Source: Klebsiella pneumoniae
Lineage (GTDB): Bacteria; Pseudomonadota; Gammaproteobacteria; Pseudomonadales; Azotimanducaceae
Direction of reading: 5' to 3'
Length of the DNA: 42,332 nt
NCBI GenBank assembly: GCA_945861675.1
Contig: CAMAVY010000013.1
Span: forward strand, 1 to 42,332
In this document: one piece after another, positions 34,158 through 42,332 of the stretch
How positions within the stretch are numbered: the stretch's first letter is position 1
How the letters are laid out: the number at the start of each line of letters is the position of its first letter
Made by a program: the position numbers and the translations under genes
Notes under the pieces: model-generated
What the model was told of the DNA's origin: nothing
What the model saw: the letters and a program-made list of their open reading frames with translations, nothing else
Databases searched by the model: none

Positions 34158-36170
34158 CTAGTCGAAGCCCAGGCTCTTCAGCAACACCGCGAAGCGCGGG
34201 CTGCCGCGCAACGGCGACAGCAGTGGATCGGTACGCGCTTCTACGAGGCCTGGGTCTTCGAGCACCCGCGCGGCTTCAAGCTTTGTCAGCGCGGCGGCCG
34301 TTTCATTCCACTGCGCGAGCACCTGCGCCTGCTGGTACAACACGTTGTCGCCAAACTGCCGCACGAGGTCTGCCATCGCGGCCCGTGCCTCATCCAGGCT
34401 ACCTAGTTTCCAGCCTGCTATTGCAGCGCCGGCCAGCCGCACGCTGACAGTCGACTCGGCCGAATAGGCGGCCCGCGCCTCAGCAAAACGGCCCAGCATC
34501 AGCAGCGCATTGCCGATGGCACCTTGGGCCTGGGGCAGTCCTGGGCGCAGGCGCAAGGCTGTGCGAACGGCCACGATGGCTTGCGCATGCCGCCCTGCCG
34601 CGTAGTGCACAGCGCCATGGGCACCATGCATCAGCGGGTTCAGAGGATCACGCGCAACGCCACGGCGGATTGCATCAAGCGCGACCTCATCACGACCTGC
34701 GCGCGCCGAATACAACGCATAGCGCCCGAGAATGCTTGCATCACCTGCCCCGAGCGTCACCGAGCGCTCAAACGGCGCACGTGCCCCACGCGCATCAAGT
34801 CGACCTTGAAACAGCACGAAGCCAAGCACCGAGTGACCGTCGGCAAGCTTCGGCGCCAAGGCAATCGCGCGTTGAGCCGCTGCAATAGCGGCACTGAACA
34901 GACCGGCACGTTGCTGCACGCTGCCATGTTGGAATGCATAGGAAGTCAGCGAACGCGAACGCGCTGCGTACGCCGCCGCGAAGTCAGGGTCCCGTGCGAT
35001 CGCTGTGTCGAGGTTCTGCAGTGCCTCGCGCTCCATCGCTGCACCGCCGCCCTGGTTGTACAGGGCACGACCGCGCAGATAGGCGTCGTATGCCGGAACA
35101 CTGGTTGTGCCGCCTGGCGCGACGGTGAGTTCAGTATCGCCAGTGCTATCTGCGTTCTGCTGTTCGTCGGTTCCACGAATCTCGGCGACTACGGCACGCG
35201 CCACTGCGTTGGCGATTTCTGTCTGCACAGCAAACACGTCGGTCAGGCTGCGGTCGAAGCTCTGCGACCAACGACTGAAGCCGGTCGCGCCATCGATCAG
35301 GTCGGCGCCAATGCGCACCACGCTACCGGCGCGGCGCACGCTGCCCTCCAGCAGGTAGGCGACGCCCAGCTTGCTGGCGATGCTCACCGCGCCTTCGCTA
35401 CGTTCACCAAACGCGCTGGACGATGTTTCGGCCATCACGCGAAAGTTATTGCTCCGGGTCAGGGTGGCGCGTACTTCCTGCGCAATACCCGACGAGAAGT
35501 ACGCCTGTTGTGGGTCGTCACTGAGGTTCTGAAACGGCAGCACAGCAACGCTGTTGTCAGTGTCGGTAATACCCACCGCCCTCATCAATGATGCGAACAG
35601 CCCATGCCGCCACGCATACACACCACCAATTGATGCCATTGCGCCAAGCGCGGATGCGGCGCTGAACTTCATCAGCCGACGACGCGACATGGCGGATTGT
35701 GGTTCACGCGCGCGCTGCGTCCGGGGCGGCATCTGGGTCTGGGTTGCGCCGGCTGCAGCAGCCAGCGCACGCAGTAGCGAATGCACCTCGACATCGTCGG
35801 CTTTGCCGCGCCAACCCGAAAAATTGATGGCGTGGTACTGGCCGAAACCAAGCGGTGGGTCGACGCCATCAAGCGACAGCGGCACCAGCTTGCGCTGCTC
35901 GCGACCCACTGCTGCCTCGTCCCGCACCCAGTCCGACCCGACCGACTGGCGTGACCACAACACCACAACGGCATCGCAGCGGTTGAGCGCAGCTTCGATG
36001 GAATCGGCGAACAGCGCGCCACCTTCGATCAGCGCATCCCACCACACGTCAAAACCCTGCGCTTCCAGCGCACGCACCAGCGCGGTCGCACGCGCCTGAT
36101 CGGCGTGTGCGTAGCTCAGGAACAGGTTGAGCCGGGGCAACTCCCCAGTCGTCATCTCATCCGCAGCCAC
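34158..36170 (-). CDS. TIR domain - transmembrane - TPR protein
   Basis: 670 residues. The N-terminal TIR domain reads LNLFLSYAHADQARATALVRALEAQGFDVWWD, then DAVVVLWSRQSVGSDWVRDEAAVG. The WxxxE motif (Trp81-Glu85) keeps the Glu that is catalytic in NAD-cleaving TIRs, so NADase activity is possible. A basic stretch and one membrane segment follow (about 166-187). Then comes an adenylate-cyclase-associated/FlgO-like domain (NSVAVLPFQNLSDDPQQAYFSSGIAQEVRATLTR) and at least five TPR-like helix pairs (AIARDPDFAAAYAARS and AIALAPKLADGHSVLG among them) to the end. This layout occurs in many environmental proteobacteria as an uncharacterised sensor. TIR inside and TPR outside the membrane is inferred. 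Confidence 0.9.
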   Translation of the reverse strand: MAADEMTTGELPRLNLFLSYAHADQARATALVRALEAQGFDVWWDALIEGGALFADSIEAALNRCDAVVVLWSRQSVGSDWVRDEAAVGREQRKLVPLSLDGVDPPLGFGQYHAINFSGWRGKADDVEVHSLLRALAAAAGATQTQMPPRTQRAREPQSAMSRRRLMKFSAASALGAMASIGGVYAWRHGLFASLMRAVGITDTDNSVAVLPFQNLSDDPQQAYFSSGIAQEVRATLTRSNNFRVMAETSSSAFGERSEGAVSIASKLGVAYLLEGSVRRAGSVVRIGADLIDGATGFSRWSQSFDRSLTDVFAVQTEIANAVARAVVAEIRGTDEQQNADSTGDTELTVAPGGTTSVPAYDAYLRGRALYNQGGGAAMEREALQNLDTAIARDPDFAAAYAARSRSLTSYAFQHGSVQQRAGLFSAAIAAAQRAIALAPKLADGHSVLGFVLFQGRLDARGARAPFERSVTLGAGDASILGRYALYSARAGRDEVALDAIRRGVARDPLNPLMHGAHGAVHYAAGRHAQAIVAVRTALRLRPGLPQAQGAIGNALLMLGRFAEARAAYSAESTVSVRLAGAAIAGWKLGSLDEARAAMADLVRQFGDNVLYQQAQVLAQWNETAAALTKLEAARVLEDPGLVEARTDPLLSPLRGSPRFAVLLKSLGFD

Positions 36171-36454
36171 AGGTCATCCACCACGCCCAACTCCAATGCA
36201 CATGTTCCTGTGAGGGTGCATACGCGTGTTCAACACATGAGCGTTCCCGGACGCCCGTCGGATCGTCCGCGGGATCATGCACGGGCGGCCTGCCGCCATG
36301 CCACAGATTCATCGCTCGCAAGCAAGCGTCGCGAAAAAAACAGCGCCGCCGCGTGATGCAAACCAACGCCCAAACGCACCACTGTGACGACCTTGGCGCA
36401 CCCGGCAGCCCGGAGCCTGCCGTTCAAAGGTTCACTGAGCAATACTCGGCCGGG

Positions 36455-36916
36455 ATGCCGCGCACGACCCAGCCTCACGTCGAGATACCCGATAGGCAGT
36501 TGCCAGCGATCAGACCCAACGCTCTGCTCACCCTCGTGCTGTCTTTGCTCATGCTGACGTCATTGCAGGGTTGCGTGCTCGGCACGCGGACCATGCTGGA
36601 TCTGGGCGACGTCGCAGTGCCACGTGCGACCACCGCAGACGCCGTGCGCAGCGCTTTCGTCACTGCAGGCTTTTCGCGCGGCCGGATTTTCAACGACGCA
36701 GGTGCCGGCAAGCTCAGGGGTGTGCTCAAGGACCCACAACTGTTCACCGCTACCATGGAAGTGGCGTACGGCGCGACCAGCTATCGCATCAGCCATGTCG
36801 ACAGCACTGACCTCGCCTACACGCCCGCCTCCCCTGAGCGCATCCACAGCCGTTACAACCGCTGGCTGCGCGACCTCAACAAAGACGTGCAGGAACTTCT
36901 GAACAAGGGCAGCTGA
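36455..36916 (+). CDS. Putative lipoprotein
   Basis: 153 residues from ATG 36455; an in-frame GTG further upstream (36353) would add 34 residues. The signal LPAIRPNALLTLVLSLLMLTSLQGC has a good lipobox (LQGC), although it is preceded by a long N-region. The mature part (TMLDLGDVAVPRATTADAVRSAFVTAGFSRGRIFNDAG, then MEVAYGATSYRISHVDSTDLAY) resembles small strand-rich outer-membrane lipoproteins but no family was named. The 284 bp before it (36171-36454) contain no recognisable gene. Confidence 0.65.
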   Translation: MPRTTQPHVEIPDRQLPAIRPNALLTLVLSLLMLTSLQGCVLGTRTMLDLGDVAVPRATTADAVRSAFVTAGFSRGRIFNDAGAGKLRGVLKDPQLFTATMEVAYGATSYRISHVDSTDLAYTPASPERIHSRYNRWLRDLNKDVQELLNKGS

Positions 36917-36971
36917 CGGCTGCTGGTCGCACGCAGCCGCAGCTTCACGATGCGTCACCCGGACTGACGAT

Positions 36972-37435
36972 CCCAACGTCGAAATTCCCGAGCACACGAT
37001 CCTCAGCCGCCTGGGCCGCGTGCAGTTTCAAGGCGACAGTACACTGCTGACGACCTCGCCATTGCCAAGGTGCCGGACGCCAGCACCGCGCTGACCAGCA
37101 TGGGTGCCAACCCTGGCACCGTGAAGTGCTTCAGCCCAGAGCAGGCGAAGGAACACCCGATCGATCAGCGCTCCGACATCTACACGCTGGACGTGCTGCT
37201 GGCCAGGGATCCGGATGACCCGGTCAGCGCTGCGGCCGACGTCATTTCGATCGTGCAGGCGATGGAACGCAACTGGTTGCGGTTCGGTGAAATTGACCGC
37301 CTGACCGATGACGGGCGTGCGCGCTATCACGTCAACCCCGGCAAACCCAACGTTTTCGCAACCGAGGGCACCTGGACGTACGACAACGGCGATGCCCGTG
37401 CACGCAACGTCAAGCGTAGATTTCAGCGCCGCTGA
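36972..37435 (+). pseudogene. Serine/threonine protein kinase, decayed
   Basis: In one frame PNVEIPEHTILSRLGR resembles the start of a PASTA/Hanks kinase (IPGYTILRELGR). After a frame change near 37045 the next frame reads DDLAIAKVPDASTALTSMGANPGTVKCFSPEQAKEHPIDQRSDIYTLDVLLARDP, the DFG and APE regions of the same domain. The nucleotide-binding Gly loop, catalytic Lys, HRD loop and most of the N-lobe are absent, so this is a deletion-plus-frameshift remnant. The end (EIDRLTDDGRARYHVNPGKPN, then GTWTYDNGD) is unrecognised and may be the old regulatory tail. Confidence 0.75.
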
Positions 37436-37494
37436 ACGCAGCGCGCTGCTTGCGGCACAGCGTGCAAGCCTGCAGTAACCCGATTGGCGCGGGG

Positions 37495-39339
37495 TTAAGG
37501 CTCCCCCAGTGTCCGCAACAGTGCATCGCCATAACGCTCGATGCGCTTTTCGCCCATGCCGTCGATGCTCAGCAACTGCGCACGCGTGCGCGGCTTCTGC
37601 AGCGCCAACGCCACCAGGGTGCGATCGTGGCAGATCACGTAGGCAGGTACGTTCTGCGCCTTCGCTTCCGTTGTACGCCAGAGTTTGAGCCGCGCCAGCA
37701 GGTCCGCATCCATGTCGATGCCGTCGGCCAGATCCGCCGCACGTGCACGTGCCGCTGCCGTTGCCGTGGCCAGCAACCGCTTGCGTGTCGCTTTCTCCTG
37801 CTTCTTCAGCGCACGCATCTCGACTTTGTGCTCGCCGCGCAGCACCGGCCGCGCCGCAGCGCTCAGACGCAGCGCGCCATAGGCATCGTGATCGACATGC
37901 GCCAGACCCAGCGCGACCAACTGGCGAAAGATGGCGCGCCACTCCTGCTCGTCGAACTCTGCACCCACACCGAACACACCCAGCAGATGGTGTTCCCACT
38001 GCTGCACGCGGTCGGTCTGTTTGCCGCGCAGCACATCAATGAGATGAACCGCGCCGAATCGCTGGCCCGTGCGATAGATGCAGGACAAGGCCTTCCGCGC
38101 GGCTTCCGTCGCATCCCAGGTGCGTGGCGGATCCAGGCAGTTGTCGCAATTGCCACACGGCGAACTCGCCTCGCCGAAATACTCCAGCAGCCGAACACGA
38201 CGACACTGCGCGGTCTCACACAAACCCAGCAATGCATCCAGCTTTGCCGAGCCAATGCGCTTGAACGCATCGTCGCCATCCGACTGATCGATGAAGCGGC
38301 GCTGCTGCACCACGTCGGCCAGCCCATACAGCATGAACGCTTCCGCGGGCGCGCCATCGCGACCTGCCCGACCCGTTTCCTGGTAGTAGCCCTCGACGTT
38401 GCGCGGCATGTCCATGTGCGCGACGAAACGTACATCGGGCTTGTCGATGCCCATGCCAAACGCAATGGTGGCCACCATCACCACGCCATCATCAGTTTGA
38501 AAACGCTGCTGATGTTCCGAGCGAATGTCGCTGTCCATGCCGGCGTGATAGGCCAGCGCCTCGATGCCTTGTTCGCACAACCACGCTGCTGTTTCGTCGA
38601 CCTTGCGCCGCGAACTGCAGTACACGATGCCTGCTGCACCCGCATGCCGCGAGCGGATGAAGTGCAACAGCTGTGCGCGGCCATCCTGCCGATCGGCGAT
38701 GGTGTAGCGAATGTTGGGCCGGTCGAAACTGGACACGAACACGCGCGCATCATTCAGATTCAGCCGCGTGCGGATGTCGGCCCGCGTCTGCTCGTCTGCG
38801 GTAGCCGTGAGCGCAATGCGCGGCACGTGCGGATAGCGTTCCGCCAGCACGGTCAGTTGCAGATATTCCGGGCGAAAGTCATGCCCCCACTGCGAAACGC
38901 AATGCGCTTCATCGATGGCGATCAATGACAGCGGCAGCTTGTCCAACAACGCCAGTGTGCGCGCGCCGAGCACGCGTTCCGGGGCGACGTAGAGCAGCTT
39001 GATTTCGCCGGCAAGCAGGCGCCGTTCCACCTGCGCCTGCTGCGCCGTGTCCTGCGTGGAGTTCATGGCGGCAGCAGCTACACCCACCTGTGCCAGTGCG
39101 GCGACCTGATCCTGCATCAGCGCAATGAGCGGAGAGATCACCACCGCAACACCCGGTCGCAGCAGCGCAGGTAGTTGATAGCAGATCGACTTACCGCCGC
39201 CGGTGGGCATCAGTACCAGCGCATCGCCACCCAGGGTGAGCCGTTCGACGATCTCGGCCTGAGCGCCCCGGAATGCCGTGTGGCCGAACAGCGAGCGCAG
39301 CAGCTTCAGCGCTTCGGCGCGCAGGTCATCGATGTGCAC
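37495..39339 (-). CDS. recQ: ATP-dependent DNA helicase RecQ
   Basis: 614 residues from GTG 39339 (a frame to 39414 adds non-conserved text). Walker A MPTGGGKS (44-51), DEAH box IDEAHCVSQWGHDFRPEY, motif V VATIAFGMGIDKPDVRFVAH and motif VI YYQETGRAGRDG are intact. The zinc-binding Cys set is present (QCRRVRLLEYFGEASSPCGNCDNC), followed by the winged-helix RQC part and an HRDC domain (AYVICHDRTLVALALQKPRTRAQLLSIDGMGEKRIERYG). It is a full-length canonical RecQ acting in recombination and fork repair. Confidence 0.97.
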   Translation of the reverse strand: MHIDDLRAEALKLLRSLFGHTAFRGAQAEIVERLTLGGDALVLMPTGGGKSICYQLPALLRPGVAVVISPLIALMQDQVAALAQVGVAAAAMNSTQDTAQQAQVERRLLAGEIKLLYVAPERVLGARTLALLDKLPLSLIAIDEAHCVSQWGHDFRPEYLQLTVLAERYPHVPRIALTATADEQTRADIRTRLNLNDARVFVSSFDRPNIRYTIADRQDGRAQLLHFIRSRHAGAAGIVYCSSRRKVDETAAWLCEQGIEALAYHAGMDSDIRSEHQQRFQTDDGVVMVATIAFGMGIDKPDVRFVAHMDMPRNVEGYYQETGRAGRDGAPAEAFMLYGLADVVQQRRFIDQSDGDDAFKRIGSAKLDALLGLCETAQCRRVRLLEYFGEASSPCGNCDNCLDPPRTWDATEAARKALSCIYRTGQRFGAVHLIDVLRGKQTDRVQQWEHHLLGVFGVGAEFDEQEWRAIFRQLVALGLAHVDHDAYGALRLSAAARPVLRGEHKVEMRALKKQEKATRKRLLATATAAARARAADLADGIDMDADLLARLKLWRTTEAKAQNVPAYVICHDRTLVALALQKPRTRAQLLSIDGMGEKRIERYGDALLRTLGEP

Positions 39340-39652
39340 GCAGGCATCGCCAACTGAACCACAGTCGGTGAATGATGCACGTTGAGAGAGGCGGGCACTA
39401 AGGCCGGATCGCACACGACCACCACGGGTGACTTGGGCCGGGCGCTTGACGAGTGCACGAAATCGTCCGATCCCTTACACGCTTGTACTGGTGCGCAAGC
39501 GCAACTGTTGTTCCAATCGGCGCCCGCGGCCAAGCAGGCCGGCATTGCATACTCAAACCTGCGGGCCCATCTGCGGGCACAACACGCAGCCACGGCAAAC
39601 AGACACAGCACGCGGCCACGACACGCAGCCATGCCATGAGGTAATCCAGCAC
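39340..39652. other. Intergenic region between recQ and the Sel1/TPR gene
   Basis: About 310 bp between divergent genes, with near-repeats of ACACGCAGCCA (39585-39640). It must hold both promoters; none could be placed with confidence. No gene seen. Confidence 0.5.
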
Positions 39653-40669
39653 ATGCCGAACGAAATCCGCGCCTGTTCGTCCGACTGCGGTCAGGCAGCG
39701 CTCGTCCGCCCGCCTGAGACCCCGCACCGATACGCGTACAAGCAGACGCTGCACAGCCTGTTGCTGATTGGAATGCTGGGGGCTGGGCTGCATTGCCAGG
39801 CTGCGGGCCCCAACCTCGCGGACCTGGTCGGCCGCGCCAAGGCCGCGCAAACGGCTGGTGACACAACGCTCGCCCGCGCCCTGCTGGACCCCGCACTGCG
39901 TTCGCCACGCATCACGCCAACCGACCGCGCCGCCATGTACCTCATGCGCGCGCAGCTGTTCCTGGATGAAGGTGCACCGGTCTCAGCTCGACTGGACGCC
40001 GAACGCGCCACCCGCCACGACCCGACCAATGGTGACGCACTCAGCCTGCGCGCGCGGCTCGACAATGACCCGTCGGTCAGCGCGAAGCTGTATCTCAAGG
40101 CCGCACGGCAGGGCGTGACAGAAGCGCAACGGGAAGCCGGCGCGCGACTCATGAGTGGCGTAGGCATCCCAGCCGACCAGCGCAAAGCTCGCTATTGGTT
40201 GCAGCAGGCCGCGAACGCGGGCGACCCACCGGCCATGTTGCTGCTGGCGCGCAGCTACCGCGAATCCGTCGACCCCGAGCAACGCGATCTTGTGCTCGCA
40301 GCCACCTGGCAGCAGCGCGCCGCCGCCGCCGGGACGGCACCCGGTGGTTCAATTGACGACTCGGACGGCGCGGCGCCGGCGCCGACGACACCAACAGGGC
40401 CTGCTGCGCCGACGACGGACGCTGCCGCAACCACAAACCCAACACATCGCGCGCTGCTTGCGCCCAATGCAGCGCCGACGGCGCCGTCAGGCACGTTGGC
40501 GCCGGCCGGCTACGTGCCGGGACGAAATGCTCACAGCCAAGTGCGCACTGACCCTGCGCGCGTTGGCGGCCCCCGCGCAGCACAGCGCAGTGCGAACACA
40601 CGCACGGGCACCGCGGCGGCCGGGCACAACCAAAGCACCGATCTGCGGGCCGAAAGCACACACAATTAG
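39653..40669 (+). CDS. Sel1/TPR-repeat protein with disordered tail
   Basis: 338 residues from ATG 39653; GAGG is about 11 bp upstream. After a long N-region, a hydrophobic stretch (TLHSLLLIGMLGAGLHCQA) may be a signal or anchor. TPR/Sel1 units follow: DLVGRAKAAQTAGDTTLARALLDPAL, LDAERATRHDPTNGDALSLRARL and AGARLMSGVGIPADQRKARYWLQQAANAGDPPAMLLLARSY. The last 110 residues are Ala/Pro/Thr-rich and disordered. Probably a periplasmic scaffold; no enzymatic motif. A T8 run (40682-40689) follows the stop without a convincing hairpin. Confidence 0.8.
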   Translation: MPNEIRACSSDCGQAALVRPPETPHRYAYKQTLHSLLLIGMLGAGLHCQAAGPNLADLVGRAKAAQTAGDTTLARALLDPALRSPRITPTDRAAMYLMRAQLFLDEGAPVSARLDAERATRHDPTNGDALSLRARLDNDPSVSAKLYLKAARQGVTEAQREAGARLMSGVGIPADQRKARYWLQQAANAGDPPAMLLLARSYRESVDPEQRDLVLAATWQQRAAAAGTAPGGSIDDSDGAAPAPTTPTGPAAPTTDAAATTNPTHRALLAPNAAPTAPSGTLAPAGYVPGRNAHSQVRTDPARVGGPRAAQRSANTRTGTAAAGHNQSTDLRAESTHN

Positions 40670-40727
40670 CGCCGCGGCTGCTTTTTTTTGGTAAAACTCG
40701 CGCGCATTTTTCTCCGAGGACTTATCG

Positions 40728-40991
40728 GTGCAATCCCGTCGCACGAACTTAGTACTTGCCGCTGTACGCGCCCTGGCGTCGGGAGGCGAGACAACCGGTG
40801 CGCCTGGCGGCACCAAGGGAGGGTTCACCAAGGGAGGGTTCACCCAGTCCGATATCAGCGCCTACCTGCGTGCGCAAGGCGAGCCGATGTCGGCCTGGGA
40901 GGTGCGCGGCGAGCTGACCAACCTCGAGCGGGCTGGCGAGGTCCGCATCGAATCGGCCACAGCCATCTGGTTTTTGAAAACGCCGAGCTGA
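40728..40991 (+). CDS. Small protein of unknown function with TKGGF repeat
   Basis: 87 residues from GTG 40728; GAGGA (about 40716-40720) lies 8 bp upstream. The C-terminal two-thirds (SDISAYLRAQGEPMSAWEVRGELTNLERAGEVRIESATAIWFL) has the helix-helix-strand rhythm of a winged helix. The N-terminus contains TKGGFTKGGF from a 15-bp tandem repeat. No family recognised. It may be a small DNA-binding protein, but this is only a secondary-structure guess. Confidence 0.6.
   Translation: MQSRRTNLVLAAVRALASGGETTGAPGGTKGGFTKGGFTQSDISAYLRAQGEPMSAWEVRGELTNLERAGEVRIESATAIWFLKTPS
40812..40841 (+). repeat. 15-bp tandem repeat, 2 copies, in the small-protein gene
   Basis: ACCAAGGGAGGGTTC occurs twice and codes TKGGF-TKGGF in frame. 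Confidence 0.9.
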
Positions 40992-41052
40992 AGCAGGCAG
41001 GCCAGCAACACCAAGGCGCCCCCGAATACGTTGCGCAAGTACTCTCCACATC

Positions 41053-41087
41053 CCTCGTGCAGATACCTCGTGCAGATACCTCGTGCA
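41053..41087 (+). repeat. 13-bp tandem repeat upstream of the cytochrome b561 gene
   Basis: CCTCGTGCAGATA occurs twice, then CCTCGTGCA, in the 146-bp gap before ATG 41138. Confidence 0.9.
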
Positions 41088-41137
41088 AATTGCTTGTGCA
41101 TGGACAGTGAAATGCACGGCAAATGGTCGCTCGCGCC

Positions 41138-41773
41138 ATGACCCTCATCTGGGATCTGCCTACACGCGTGTTCCATTGGGCGCTGGCCGGCAGCGTGGGG
41201 TTCTGCCTGGTGACCGGCTTCAGCGACAGCGGTGATCTGGAATGGCACATGCGCTCAGGCCAGTGCGTGCTGGCGCTGCTGGTGTTCCGGCTGATCTGGG
41301 GCGTGTGCGGCGCAACGTACGCGCGCTTCAGCCAGTTCGTACGCTCGCCGCCGTCCGCCTGGCGATATCTCGCGCACTTTCGCAGCGCAGCAGTGGCAGT
41401 TGGACATAACGCGGCGGGTGGCTGGGCGGTAGTGGCGATGCTCGGGCTGCTGGCAATCCAGGCCAGCACAGGATTGTTTGCCACCGACGACATCCTGAGC
41501 GAAGGGCCGTTGGTCCACCTGGTGTCCGGCGACACCTCATCAATGCTGACGGGGCTGCACCAGCGGAACGCCTGGCTGGTGGCCGGCATCGTCGCGCTGC
41601 ATCTGGCTGCACTGATTGCACATCGAGTATGGCGGCGCGAGCCGATGCTGCGCCCAATGCTCACGGGCAAGGTTGCGGTGGATGCCACCCCAACCCGCTG
41701 GGCCGTGTTTGCGTTGCTTGTCGCTATCGCGGTCGCAGCGCTGGCCGCCTACCTGATCGCGGAAGTCCTCTGA
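41138..41773 (+). CDS. Cytochrome b561-type dihaem membrane protein
   Basis: 211 residues from ATG 41138 (MTLIWDLPTRVFHW), the usual family start; ATG 41123 would add five residues. Four to five membrane segments with haem-ligand His are seen: His13 (RVFHW), His37 (EWHMRSGQ), plus GHNAAGGW, GLHQRNAW and ALHLAALIAHR. It fits the Ni-Fe hydrogenase-type/cytochrome b561 superfamily, which passes electrons between quinone and periplasmic or cytoplasmic partners. Convergent with the cytochrome c' gene (68 bp), a plausible redox partner. Confidence 0.9.
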   Translation: MTLIWDLPTRVFHWALAGSVGFCLVTGFSDSGDLEWHMRSGQCVLALLVFRLIWGVCGATYARFSQFVRSPPSAWRYLAHFRSAAVAVGHNAAGGWAVVAMLGLLAIQASTGLFATDDILSEGPLVHLVSGDTSSMLTGLHQRNAWLVAGIVALHLAALIAHRVWRREPMLRPMLTGKVAVDATPTRWAVFALLVAIAVAALAAYLIAEVL

Positions 41774-41841
41774 ACTACGCGCTGCGCCAACGAAGGTACG
41801 AAAGCGGTCAGCCCAGTCGCTGATCCGCTGCCGCAACCCAC

Positions 41842-42315
41842 CTAGTCTTCCTTCTGATACTTGTCGTGGCAGCCCTTGCAGGACTTGCCCGTACGACCCA
41901 TCGCTGCACCAATGGCTGCAGCATCGCCAGCGCGCGCCGCTGCGGCCAATGCCTTCGATGCAGCGCGGTACTCGTCCAGCTTGGCTTTGAAGTCACCCGC
42001 ATTGGTCCAGATTTCAGGCTTTGCCTCCGTCTTCCCGGCGCCAGAACCCGCAGGGAAGAGATGCGGCATCATCTCGCCACTCGCTGCCAATGCCTGAGCA
42101 TGCAGCACCATGTCTGCGCGGTGGCCGACATCGCCTTTGAGAATTGCACCCAGCGCCATCATGTGCCCGCCGGTGGCCTTCATCACCGCCTGACGGTACT
42201 TGATGTCGCCTTCCGCGCCGGCAAACGCATTTGCCGCCAGCAGCACGCAGACCCCACCCGCCAAACGATGCAGCGTGCGCTTTTGCGGACGCCCGCCGAC
42301 GACGCGCTTGCGCAC
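41842..42315 (-). CDS. Cytochrome c'
   Basis: 157 residues from GTG 42315. Signal peptide about 1-32 (HRLAGGVCVLLAANAFA). The mature protein is the four-helix cytochrome c' fold, beginning GDIKYRQAVMKATGGHMMALGAILKGDV. It has the haem-binding CKGCH close to the C-terminus (SCKGCHDKYQKED), as is typical for this class. Cytochrome c' binds NO or CO, or carries electrons in the periplasm. The start has no obvious Shine-Dalgarno, so the exact start is uncertain, and the upstream region is cut by the window edge. Confidence 0.93.
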   Translation of the reverse strand: MRKRVVGGRPQKRTLHRLAGGVCVLLAANAFAGAEGDIKYRQAVMKATGGHMMALGAILKGDVGHRADMVLHAQALAASGEMMPHLFPAGSGAGKTEAKPEIWTNAGDFKAKLDEYRAASKALAAAARAGDAAAIGAAMGRTGKSCKGCHDKYQKED

Positions 42316-42332
42316 GGCGTTCTGGACGAATG

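Noticed and set aside
40666-40690. Rho-independent terminator after the Sel1/TPR gene (GC-rich GCCGCGGC followed by eight T).
   Set aside because: The GC-rich part is a self-palindrome without loop; no stem longer than three pairs with a loop could be drawn.
41056-41100. CRISPR-like short repeat.
   Set aside because: The 13-bp units are directly adjacent with no spacers, so this is a simple tandem repeat.

Overview
The window is high-GC DNA with dense, mostly short-gapped genes and frequent GTG starts. The gene content points to a proteobacterium, most likely a gammaproteobacterium of the Nevskiales/Steroidobacterales/Xanthomonadales kind. The reasons are a PEP-CTERM protein, a double-glycine leader of the type common in that group, a PutA without its DNA-binding domain, Rieske and P450 oxygenases, EthD and sulfotransferase genes, and cytochrome c'/b561. 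This assignment is inference; there is no rRNA or tRNA gene in the window to test it.

Layout. (1) 1-6220 is an accessory, partly decayed stretch: a large SF1 helicase with a RelE-like N-terminus and an ankyrin segment, a DUF433 antitoxin scrap, an AAA ATPase, and a Fic gene frameshifted by a 14-bp tandem repeat directly after its inhibitory helix. (2) 6604-8976 holds a double-glycine-leader, glycine-rich bacteriocin-like peptide followed by a small membrane protein (candidate immunity), a lipoprotein, and a PEP-CTERM protein whose best start codon is followed at once by TAG. (3) 9185-20160 is metabolic: a flavin-dependent acyl-CoA-dehydrogenase-like oxygenase, a damaged DJ-1/PfpI gene fused to a truncated secreted protein, an NTF2-like protein, a truncated hemoglobin with an internal stop, PutA, EthD and a sulfotransferase. 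It also holds a 63-residue leader peptide carrying an Hcp-like motif, a broken flavoprotein and YceI. (4) 20368-31562 is an oxidative-catabolism region: PhyH, aldo/keto reductase and TetR in one operon, a divergent 2-oxoglutarate oxygenase, a TetR-Rieske operon divergent from a P450 around a palindromic operator, VOC and cupin proteins, a haloalkane-dehalogenase-like hydrolase and a second Rieske oxygenase. No ferredoxin or reductase is present to feed these oxygenases. (5) 31848-37435 holds a PPOX-type flavoprotein, a secreted serine protease convergent with a secreted acidic low-complexity protein, a TIR-TM-TPR protein, a lipoprotein and a decayed protein kinase. (6) 37495-42315 holds RecQ, a Sel1/TPR protein, a small repeat-bearing protein, a cytochrome b561-like protein and cytochrome c'.

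Two patterns cut across the window. First, at least ten short (12-21 bp) near-perfect tandem repeats lie in or beside genes. Second, at least seven genes are visibly broken by a frameshift, nonsense codon or deletion. The first appears to have caused at least one case of the second (Fic). No insertion sequence, CRISPR array, tRNA or rRNA was seen.
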